From assembly GCA_017437925.1 (NCBI GenBank), contig JAFRWQ010000057.1:1-7641 (forward strand): 7,641 bases of DNA. The letters run 5' to 3'. The first letter of the stretch is position 1. Each line of letters begins with the position of its first letter. Below are positions 1 through 5,354 of the stretch, piece by piece. The DNA comes from Bacillota bacterium (GTDB taxonomy: Bacteria; Bacillota_A; Clostridia; Peptostreptococcales; Anaerovoracaceae). The notes beneath the pieces were generated by a model that was not told where the DNA came from, did no database searches, and was given only the letters and a program-made list of their open reading frames with translations. Both the position numbers and the translations under genes were made by a program.

Positions 1-1
1 C

Positions 2-2500
2 CTGACCTCCGATTTCGACAGGCGCTTTGCCGGAAAAAAGGCGGCGAGGGGTCTGATGGATTTCTCGGACATAGAGCACATGGCCCTGCGAATACTCAAA
101 AACGGGGAAGTCAGCGCCGAGTACAAAAAACGCTTCGCCTGCGCCTTCATAGACGAGTACCAGGACAGCAACATGGTCCAGGAGAGCCTCATTTCAAGGG
201 TCTGCGAGCCCGACCGCATCTTCATGGTTGGCGACGTAAAGCAAAGCATATACAAGTTCAGGCTGGCCGAGCCGGAGCTCTTCCTTGAAAAATACAAGGC
301 CATGAAGGCCGGGCAGCTCACCGGCCGGGTCATAGACCTCAACGCCAACTTCAGAAGCAAGGCCGGAGTCATAGAGCTGGTGAACAGGCTCTTCTCAAAG
401 GTCATGAACGCCGAAAGCTGCGGCATAGTCTACGACGAAGACGCCGCCCTTATCGAAGGAGCTCCCTACAAAGGTCCCCTGATCTACAGGCCCAGGCTTT
501 ATATCGCGGGGCCCGGCGAAGCCCCCGAAGAAGAGGAACTCGACGAAGAAATAGAAGATATCAGGACCGCTGAGCTTGAGGCTCTTCAGGCCGCGCGCAT
601 CATCTCTTCATATATCGGAAGACCGATACGGGACACCCGGACCGGGGCCGAAAGGCCTTTAAAATACAGGGATATGGCCCTGCTGATGCCGGCCGTCAAA
701 AACAAGGGCGAGATATTCTACCGCTGCCTTGCCGCGGCCGGTATCCCGGTCTATCTGGCCCGCACCGAGGGCTATTTCGACACCCTTGAGGTCGGGGTCT
801 TCCTGAACCTGCTGAGAGTCATAGATAACGGCAGGAACGACGTGCCCCTGATCAGCGTCCTTCACTTTCCGGCCTTCGGCTTCAGTTCGGAGGACCTGGC
901 CGAGATCAGGATATTCTCCAATCACAGCGAAGAGGGAAAGAAAAAAAGGCCCTACAGCGAAGCCTTGAGGCTTTACGCCCGCGAGGGCAGGGACGAGGCT
1001 CTGAGGACCCGTTGCTCGGACTTCCTTTCCAAGGTCGCCGCATGGCGCAGGGACGCGTCCTATGCGCCTTTGGGCCTCTTCGTGTGGCGGCTGCTCTCCT
1101 CCAGCGGCATACTGGACTGCTGCTCGGCCCTTCCCGGAGGGCTTCAGAGGCAGGCCAACCTCAGGGCCCTAGCCGACAAGGCCGAAAGCTTCGAGCGGGA
1201 GAGCGCCTCGGGCCTCTACGGTTTCATATCCTACGTCGATTCTATAAAGGACAAGGTCGACACGGGCGAGGCGGAGATCTTCACAGAGGATTCCGACGCC
1301 GTTCGCATAATGACTATACACAAGAGCAAGGGCCTGGAATTCCCCTTCGTGCTGGTATGCGGCATGGAGCGCAGCTTCAGCAGGGGAGGCAGGGCTTCGA
1401 AGCTGGCGGTCCATAAAAAACTGGGAGCCGGGCTGGTCCTTGCCGACCCCGCGACGGGCCTTCGCAACAAGACCCTCATATACAGGCTGATCTCCATGCA
1501 GAACCGCAGCGAGGAGAGGGCTGAGAAGATAAGGCTGCTCTATGTTGCCGCGACCAGGGCGAAGGACATACTGATATTCAGCGCGGCGGGAAAGAACCTT
1601 GAGAAGAGCTGGGCCGCCATGAGGCAGCAGGTGCTTGAGCCGGGACGTTATGAGAAGAGCTTCCTGGGGCTTCTGGCTTCAGCCTTTACCGCGGAAAGCG
1701 ACGTGATCTTCACAAAGCAGTCGGTCCTTGAGGACCCGTCCGCCACGGGAGAGACCGGCGCCTTGAGAAAGGCCCTTGAGCAGGGCTTTGAGCTTTCCGG
1801 GGGAGAAGCTCCCATACCCGACCTCGACGAAAGGCTGGCCTTTAAGCCTTCCTCTGCCGAAGCGGGGGAGAAGACCAAGTTCACAGTCTCCCAGCTTGCC
1901 GAGATCGAAAGGCTGGGCGCCGAAGGGATACTTAAAGAGCAGAGCTTTGACGAAGATTTCAGGCCTCCTCTTTTCATCGCTCCCGCCTCGTCCCTCGGGG
2001 CGGCCGAAAGGGGCACCGCCTATCACAGGGTCATGGAGCATCTGCCCTTCGACAGGGGGGAGCTGGACGCTTCCGAGATACTTGAGCACATGAAAAACAT
2101 GGAGGCTTCGGGCATACTGAGCCCTGCGGAGCTTGCCGCGGTCGACCCCGGGCGGGTCGCGGCCTTCTTCCGCTCGCCCATAGGAAAGCGCGTCTTAAGC
2201 TCCGAAAAGGTCATGAAGGAAGCCCCCTTCACCGTGAAGAGGGAGTACGGCGGCAGGACCGTCCTGGTGCAGGGCACCCTGGACTGCTGCTTCATGGAGG
2301 ACGGCAGCTGGGTGCTGGTCGACTACAAGAGCAATTACATAGACAGAGCAAGCGAAGAAGAGGAGATGGAGAGGCTGCGCAGGACCTATCTTCCCCAGCT
2401 CTCTGAATACCGCTATGCCCTTAAGACCGTGACCGGCATCCCCGTAAAAGAGGCCGTGCTCTACCTCTTCGGCCCCGGAAAAGAACTGGTCATAGAATAA
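2..2500 (+). CDS. addA: ATP-dependent helicase/nuclease subunit A (AddA), 5'-truncated by window edge
   Basis: This is the large subunit of the AddAB (RexAB) helicase-nuclease, the Bacillota counterpart of RecBCD, which resects double-strand DNA ends for RecA-dependent repair. The frame is open to the window edge, so the ATG at 56 is internal (MDFSDIEH is a conserved AddA segment). Numbering from that Met: Walker B/motif II DEYQD at 33-37; motif III GDVKQSIYKFR at 59-69; motif IV NFRS at 98-101; motif V MTIHKSKGLE at 419-428; motif VI YVAATRAKD at 496-504 with the arginine finger. The C-terminal RecB-type nuclease domain has GTAYHRVMEH at 653-662, then GTLD at 740-743 and DYK at 756-758, which supply the metal-binding His, Asp, Asp and Lys. 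All key nuclease residues visible here are intact. Family members are about 1,200 residues, so about 400, including Walker A, lie upstream. AddB would be expected just upstream, outside the window. Confidence 0.96.
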   Translation: MTSDFDRRFAGKKAARGLMDFSDIEHMALRILKNGEVSAEYKKRFACAFIDEYQDSNMVQESLISRVCEPDRIFMVGDVKQSIYKFRLAEPELFLEKYKAMKAGQLTGRVIDLNANFRSKAGVIELVNRLFSKVMNAESCGIVYDEDAALIEGAPYKGPLIYRPRLYIAGPGEAPEEEELDEEIEDIRTAELEALQAARIISSYIGRPIRDTRTGAERPLKYRDMALLMPAVKNKGEIFYRCLAAAGIPVYLARTEGYFDTLEVGVFLNLLRVIDNGRNDVPLISVLHFPAFGFSSEDLAEIRIFSNHSEEGKKKRPYSEALRLYAREGRDEALRTRCSDFLSKVAAWRRDASYAPLGLFVWRLLSSSGILDCCSALPGGLQRQANLRALADKAESFERESASGLYGFISYVDSIKDKVDTGEAEIFTEDSDAVRIMTIHKSKGLEFPFVLVCGMERSFSRGGRASKLAVHKKLGAGLVLADPATGLRNKTLIYRLISMQNRSEERAEKIRLLYVAATRAKDILIFSAAGKNLEKSWAAMRQQVLEPGRYEKSFLGLLASAFTAESDVIFTKQSVLEDPSATGETGALRKALEQGFELSGGEAPIPDLDERLAFKPSSAEAGEKTKFTVSQLAEIERLGAEGILKEQSFDEDFRPPLFIAPASSLGAAERGTAYHRVMEHLPFDRGELDASEILEHMKNMEASGILSPAELAAVDPGRVAAFFRSPIGKRVLSSEKVMKEAPFTVKREYGGRTVLVQGTLDCCFMEDGSWVLVDYKSNYIDRASEEEEMERLRRTYLPQLSEYRYALKTVTGIPVKEAVLYLFGPGKELVIE

Positions 2501-2516
2501 AGCCGGCTCAAGGCGC

Positions 2517-2594
2517 AAAAAGTCCGGACGCTGCAGAAAAAGCCCGGATGACGCGAAAAAGCCCGGATAACGCGAAAAAAGCCCGAAGACCGCC
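2517..2594. repeat. Four-copy 19-20 bp tandem repeat between convergent genes
   Basis: Four head-to-tail units begin at 2517, 2537, 2556 and 2575 (periods 20, 19, 19). The plus-strand consensus is AAAAAGCCCGGATGACGCG. Units 2 and 3 differ at one base; unit 1 has AGTCCGG in place of AGCCCGG; unit 4 has six A and CCCGAA, and forms the left arm of the terminator hairpin. A degenerate further piece (GACGCAAAAG) lies at 2621-2630. On the minus strand each unit reads as the 3' half of an intrinsic terminator (CGGGCTTTTT). The units look like slippage copies of that half. The array is too short and has no spacers, so it is not CRISPR. Confidence 0.8.
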
Positions 2595-2618
2595 TGTAAT
2601 GAGCGTGTTTCGGGCTTT
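2575..2618 (-). terminator. Intrinsic terminator of the PC4-like gene, possibly also serving addA
   Basis: A perfect 10 bp inverted repeat pairs AAAGCCCGAA (2578-2587) with TTCGGGCTTT (2609-2618). The stem can extend inward by AC/GT and CGC/GCG pairs around two single-base bulges, leaving a loop of about 9 nt. Read on the minus strand the hairpin is followed by TTTTTT, the canonical form, and lies 34 nt past the stop codon at 2652. Read on the plus strand only TTTCT follows, so termination of addA here would be weaker. Confidence 0.85.
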
Positions 2619-2651
2619 CTGACGCAAAAGCTGCCTGAGCCGGGTGATTAT

Positions 2652-2975
2652 CTATTCGGCCGTCTCACCCACCTCGCTTTCCTCGCTGATCGCGGTGCCT
2701 CTGGCGCTGACCCAGTCATGGATGCGCTTGAGCTCGTTGCCGCTTAAAGTGATGCCCTTTGACATCTTGCTGTGGTCTTCGGACCAGTCCCTGATGTCGA
2801 AGCGGGGCTTGCCCCCGTTCCAGGCGACCACGTTGAACTCCCTGGACCAGCCGCTGGCGTTGGTCCTCAGTATTCCTATGTGCTCGAGGATGCGGCAGCT
2901 GATCTCGTCCCTCCCGGACCTGAAATCAGCCGCTTCCTCCATTACGAGCAGCTTTTCCTGTTCTTCTTTCTTCAT
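2652..2975 (-). CDS. YdbC/PC4-like single-stranded DNA-binding protein
   Basis: This 107-residue protein resembles the bacterial YdbC group, whose fold matches the eukaryotic coactivator p15/PC4 domain. Known members are dimeric and bind single-stranded DNA; the cellular role is unclear. The core spans about residues 25-88: ISCRILEHIGIL, then SGWSREFNVVAWNGGKPRFDIRDW, then the typical HSKMSKGITLSGNELKRIHDW. The strand-rich middle and C-terminal helix fit that fold. The N-terminal 20 residues are Lys/Glu-rich and the C-terminal tail is acidic and probably disordered. I chose the ATG at 2975 because AAAGGA sits 9 nt upstream; an in-frame ATG at 2993 would add six residues but has no SD at good spacing. 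The gene has its own promoter, stands alone and converges on addA. The family call is by recognition of sequence, not by search. Confidence 0.85.
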   Translation of the reverse strand: MKKEEQEKLLVMEEAADFRSGRDEISCRILEHIGILRTNASGWSREFNVVAWNGGKPRFDIRDWSEDHSKMSKGITLSGNELKRIHDWVSARGTAISEESEVGETAE

Positions 2976-2984
2976 TCGTGTATT

Positions 2985-2990
2985 TCCTTT
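2985..2990 (-). promoter_or_regulatory. Ribosome binding site that sets the start of the PC4-like gene
   Basis: AAAGGA on the minus strand ends 9 nt before the ATG at 2975. It lies inside the codons that would follow the upstream ATG at 2993, which favours the shorter protein. Confidence 0.6.
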
Positions 2991-3020
2991 CATTTCGGTG
3001 GCGCGCCTTGTGATGGATAT

Positions 3021-3049
3021 AAAATATCATAACTGGCAATATATGTCAA
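3021..3049 (-). promoter_or_regulatory. Sigma70-type promoter of the PC4-like gene
   Basis: On the minus strand a consensus -35 TTGACA (3044-3049) is separated by exactly 17 bp from a -10 TATTTT (3021-3026). It sits in a locally AT-rich patch within a GC-rich genome. Transcription would begin near 3014, giving a leader of about 40 nt before the ATG at 2975. The perfect -35 suggests strong or constitutive expression (inference). Confidence 0.75.
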
Positions 3050-3200
3050 TAGCCGCAAAGAAAATATTTCCATAAAATGTCAGGATGACGCGGGCCGGCT
3101 GACAGTAAAACAAAAACTGCCCGAAGGCGCTCCGAAAGCGTGAACGGTCCGAACACGGCGGTAAGCAGGCTGTAAATGCATTGCCGCTGTGCAGTACGCC

Positions 3201-3229
3201 TTGCCTGCTTTTCAAAATTGTGGTAAGAT
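3201..3229 (+). promoter_or_regulatory. Promoter of the thioesterase-abrB operon
   Basis: A -35-like TTGCCT (3201-3206), a 17 bp spacer and a -10 TAAGAT (3224-3229) preceded by TGG give an extended -10 promoter. The predicted start near 3236 leaves a leader of about 23 nt before the GTG at 3259. It also means that in-frame ATG codons further upstream would not be transcribed. The promoter is divergent from that of the PC4-like gene. The roughly 150 bp between them (3050-3200) holds no ORF I can support and no clear operator. Confidence 0.6.
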
Positions 3230-3245
3230 GTTCGGCAGTAGCGAG

Positions 3246-3251
3246 AGGAGG
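3246..3251 (+). promoter_or_regulatory. Strong Shine-Dalgarno for the thioesterase GTG start
   Basis: AGGAGG ends 7 nt before the GTG at 3259. This is the optimal distance and identifies the true start of the gene. Confidence 0.8.
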
Positions 3252-3258
3252 ACAGGGC

Positions 3259-4035
3259 GTGGCGCTTGCCGGAATAGAACAAAAGCATATCGTAAAGGCG
3301 GAACAGCTGGACGGCAGGGGCCTTCTGAGGCTTTCTTCTCTCTTCACGTATTTTCAGGACATAGCGGGGGACCATTCGACTCTTTTGGACTGCGGAGCCG
3401 ACGAACTGGCCGCAAGAGGCTTCTTCTGGGCCGTGACCAACTACAGGGCGGAGATATCAAGGCTTCCCGAAGAGGGGGAGGAGCTGCTGCTTGCGACCTG
3501 CATAGGAAAGCCCTCCCACGCCATCTATCCCAGGTATTTCAGGCTTTTTGACGAAGATGAAAAGCTCATCGCGTCCTGCGCTTCCCGCTGGGCTTTGGTC
3601 GACATAGTAAAAAGGTCCGCCGCGGTGAACAGCCCCCTGGAAAAGGTCTTCACCGGCCCCAAAAACCCCTGGGAACTGAAAGAAGCGGGGCCCGTAAAGC
3701 CTGCCGATACCTCGAAGACCTTTGATTTCAGCCTTCCTCCCGAATACATAGACCGCAACGGCCACATGAACAACGCCAGATATTTCGATATGGCTGAGTC
3801 CATGCTGGCAGGCGATACCGAAGGCCTTTTTCCCTGCTTTGCCGCCATGGAATACCGCAGCGAGCTGCTGCCGGGAAAGCCCATGAAGGTCGGAACAGGG
3901 GAGATCGATACTCAAAGCCTTGCCGAAGCCTGCGATAAGGCCTTTTACCTCTGCGGAAACACCGAAGAAGCCCAGATCTTCCGCATGAAACTGGGATACA
4001 TGAGCAGATCGGCGCTGCAGACGCTTAAGGAGTAA
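3259..4035 (+). CDS. Acyl-ACP thioesterase (FatA/FatB-like, double hotdog)
   Basis: This 258-residue protein belongs to the acyl-[acyl-carrier-protein] thioesterase family, which hydrolyses acyl-ACP to free fatty acid and ACP in the cytoplasm. It has the expected two tandem hotdog domains, about residues 8-125 and 150-255. The first carries the substrate-facing FFWAVTNYRAEI segment and WALVD at 111-115. The second carries the catalytic block D165-x-N167-x-H169-MNNARY, equivalent to the plant Asp/Asn/His motif, and YRSE at 199-202 whose Glu202 matches the plant YRRE glutamate. The start is GTG with AGGAGG 7 nt upstream; an ATG at 3181 in the same frame would lie upstream of the predicted promoter and adds a non-homologous leader. 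It is the first gene of an operon with the AbrB-like membrane protein, whose start lies 5 nt after this stop. In bacteria such enzymes may trim acyl chains for membrane adjustment or act on secondary substrates; chain preference cannot be read here. Confidence 0.88.
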   Translation: MALAGIEQKHIVKAEQLDGRGLLRLSSLFTYFQDIAGDHSTLLDCGADELAARGFFWAVTNYRAEISRLPEEGEELLLATCIGKPSHAIYPRYFRLFDEDEKLIASCASRWALVDIVKRSAAVNSPLEKVFTGPKNPWELKEAGPVKPADTSKTFDFSLPPEYIDRNGHMNNARYFDMAESMLAGDTEGLFPCFAAMEYRSELLPGKPMKVGTGEIDTQSLAEACDKAFYLCGNTEEAQIFRMKLGYMSRSALQTLKE

Positions 4036-4040
4036 TATTT

Positions 4041-5117
4041 ATGCCGCAATTCTGCTGGTTTCTCATAACCATGGCCGTAGCCCTGGCCGGAGGCTTCCTG
4101 TTCATGAAGCTGAAGGTCCCCGCGGGCGCCCTGATAGGAGCTCTTCTTTTCACCGGCGTCTTAAGCGTAATGACCGGCCGGATGTTCATGTACAAGGGGC
4201 TTAAGGTCCTGACCAAGACGGTGGCGGGCCTTTTCATAGGCATGTCGGTGACCTCGGACAGCGTTAAAAAGCTTAAGACCCTGTTTAAGCCCACGTTTAT
4301 TCTGGTGGTGATCATCATCAGCTTCTGCCTGTGCATGGGCATAGCCATGTACTATGGCTCGGGTCTTGACGTGGTCACCTCCCTCTTCAGCGTGGCTCCC
4401 GGCGGAATGCAGGACATGACCCTCATGACCATTGACATGGGAGGAGACGCCGCCGTGGTCGCCGTTATGCAGGTGCTGAGGCTCCTCACCGTATACTTTG
4501 TATCTATGCCCATGGCCAAACTGCTGTCGAAAAGGATCTCGGGAAGCGATGCGCAGGATCCCGCCGGGCAGGCCGATAAAGCGGGCGCGAAGGGTCTTGC
4601 CCCCGAAACGAAGAGGAAGCGCATAGCCTTTTCCTCGCTGGTCGCACTGATCGGCGGCTCTTTGGGCTATCTGCTCTCAAAGCTGGCCGATTTCTCCACG
4701 CTTGTGCTCATAGTAAGCATGATCGTAGCCGCGGCTGTCAATATGGCCACCGGCAAACTCTACATGCCCAAAATGGTGCGCAGGATAACCCAGATGATGA
4801 GCGGGGCTCTGATAGGGGTCACCGTGACCTACGAATCCCTTGAACACCTTAAGATGGCCATGCTGCCTGCCATATTCATCATCATAGGTTTCGTCGCCAT
4901 AAATGTGCTGATCTCCGTGATCATCAGCCGCACTTGTGACATAGACATAGCGACGGCCATGCTCTCATCCTCAGCCGGCGGAGCTTCCGAGTCAGCCCTT
5001 GTCGCTGCCGATTTCGGCGCCGATCCCGCGGTCGTGACGGTGCTTCAGGTCACGCGCCTGTTCTGCACCACCGCTTTTTATCCTATACTGGTCAAGCTGA
5101 TATATCCGATGCTGTGA
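4041..5117 (+). CDS. AbrB-family (Gneg_AbrB_dup type) membrane protein, putative transporter
   Basis: This 358-residue polytopic inner-membrane protein belongs to the family often labelled 'AbrB' or 'putative ammonia monooxygenase'. It has no relation to the Bacillus AbrB DNA-binding regulator. The family's internal duplication is clear. The first half ends with SVAPGGMQDMTLMTIDMGGD from residue 117 and VMQVLRLLTVYFV. The second half has SSSAGGASESALVAADFGAD from residue 309 and VLQVTRLFCTTAF. Each repeat starts with a short glycine-rich membrane segment (KVPAGALIGALLF; SKLADFSTLVLIV). About 9-10 membrane segments are expected, with a hydrophilic Lys/Asp-rich linker at about 164-194 between the halves. 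The start ATG has AGGAG 8 nt upstream, located within the last codons of the thioesterase gene, so the two genes are probably translationally coupled. No substrate is firmly established for the family. Confidence 0.85.
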   Translation: MPQFCWFLITMAVALAGGFLFMKLKVPAGALIGALLFTGVLSVMTGRMFMYKGLKVLTKTVAGLFIGMSVTSDSVKKLKTLFKPTFILVVIIISFCLCMGIAMYYGSGLDVVTSLFSVAPGGMQDMTLMTIDMGGDAAVVAVMQVLRLLTVYFVSMPMAKLLSKRISGSDAQDPAGQADKAGAKGLAPETKRKRIAFSSLVALIGGSLGYLLSKLADFSTLVLIVSMIVAAAVNMATGKLYMPKMVRRITQMMSGALIGVTVTYESLEHLKMAMLPAIFIIIGFVAINVLISVIISRTCDIDIATAMLSSSAGGASESALVAADFGADPAVVTVLQVTRLFCTTAFYPILVKLIYPML

Positions 5118-5142
5118 GCCTCCGCCGCCCCGCATAAACAAA

Positions 5143-5165
5143 AGACCCGGCTCTGCGCCGGGTCT
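5143..5165. terminator. Bidirectional intrinsic terminator between abrB-like gene and the 25-codon ORF
   Basis: A perfect 9 bp stem pairs AGACCCGGC (5143-5151) with GCCGGGTCT (5157-5165) around a 5 nt loop. On the minus strand it is followed by TTGTTT (the stem itself ending in T), giving a good terminator for the small ORF. On the plus strand it is followed by CGTCATTTT, a weaker tail, 25 nt after the stop of the AbrB-family gene. It separates the two convergent transcription units. Confidence 0.85.
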
Positions 5166-5193
5166 CGTCATTTTCAAAGCTTCGGGCTCTCCG

Positions 5194-5271
5194 CTACTTT
5201 TTATTAAGCGTGGTCTTGAGGGTGGTCTTGCCCTGATCGAGAGTTGTCTTGAGGGTTGTCTTTTCCGCCAT
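5194..5271 (-). CDS. 25-residue duplicated K/T/L peptide (unknown small protein)
   Basis: I do not recognise this peptide. It starts ATG with GGAGGT 6 nt upstream, a near-perfect SD, and ends in TAG 28 nt before an intrinsic terminator. After MAE it consists of two 11-residue units, KTTLKTTLDQG and KTTLKTTLNKK. The composition is six Lys, eight Thr, four Leu and two acidic residues, so it is strongly basic. There is no signal peptide, membrane segment or cysteine. The two KTTLKTTL-coding stretches differ at four bases of 24, all synonymous third positions (ACA/ACC twice, ACT/ACG, CTC/CTT), which is what selection on the peptide would give. It lies downstream of the MFS gene on the same strand, 80 nt past that stop, with a possible promoter of its own. 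Function is unknown; nucleic-acid binding or a leader/signalling role would be guesses. Confidence 0.65.
   Translation of the reverse strand: MAEKTTLKTTLDQGKTTLKTTLNKK
5197..5262 (-). repeat. 33 bp (11-codon) direct duplication inside the small ORF
   Basis: Two adjacent 33 bp units, 5230-5262 and 5197-5229, encode KTTLKTTLDQG and KTTLKTTLNKK. Within each unit the 12 bp KTTL module is itself repeated (for example AAGACAACCCTC). Divergence between the KTTLKTTL parts is confined to third codon positions, while the last three codons of each unit differ. Confidence 0.8.
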
Positions 5272-5277
5272 GGCGTT

Positions 5278-5283
5278 ACCTCC
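5278..5283 (-). promoter_or_regulatory. Strong Shine-Dalgarno of the 25-codon ORF
   Basis: GGAGGT on the minus strand lies 6 nt before the ATG at 5271. It is the best SD match of any gene in the window apart from the thioesterase, which argues that the small ORF is translated. Confidence 0.7.
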
Positions 5284-5310
5284 GTAAAATCATCGGGCTG
5301 TTTTAAGTGA

Positions 5311-5339
5311 ATTGTTGCATAACGGGTCCCGCTTGCCAA
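5311..5339 (-). promoter_or_regulatory. Possible promoter of the 25-codon ORF
   Basis: On the minus strand TTGGCA (5334-5339) is followed after 17 bp by AACAAT (5311-5316), which is preceded by TGC as in an extended -10. The -10 hexamer matches consensus at four of six bases. If used, transcription starts near 5304 with a leader of about 33 nt. The ORF could instead be read from the MFS/prfC transcript. Confidence 0.3.
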
Positions 5340-5354
5340 TATTCGGGTCCGTTA
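5320..5354. repeat. Imperfect inverted repeat overlapping the MFS stop codon
   Basis: TAACGG (5320-5325) pairs with CCGTTA (5349-5354) and CCCG (5328-5331) with CGGG (5344-5347), with a small asymmetric internal loop and a 12 nt apical loop. The outer arm includes the TAA of the MFS gene. No T-run follows on either strand, so it is not a standard terminator. It encloses the candidate -35 of the small ORF and could be an operator or an RNA-stabilising 3' hairpin. Confidence 0.5.

Noticed and set aside
56..58. ATG at 56 as the start of addA
   Set aside because: The frame is open upstream to the window edge and the residues there continue the conserved AddA segment; motif I and the N-terminal domain must lie upstream.
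1648..2089. Overlapping minus-strand ORFs of 122 and 136 codons within addA
   Set aside because: Both are antisense to the conserved AddA coding frame, lack SD sites and show low-complexity composition.
2517..2594. Tandem repeats as a CRISPR array
   Set aside because: The units abut directly with no spacers, they are only 19-20 bp, and they are explained as copies of the terminator's 3' half.
3050..3200. A structured ncRNA or riboswitch between the divergent promoters
   Set aside because: Only short chance hairpins (for example CGCT/AGCG near 3128-3140) are visible. The predicted leader of the thioesterase operon is too short to hold a riboswitch, and no known aptamer motif is recognisable.
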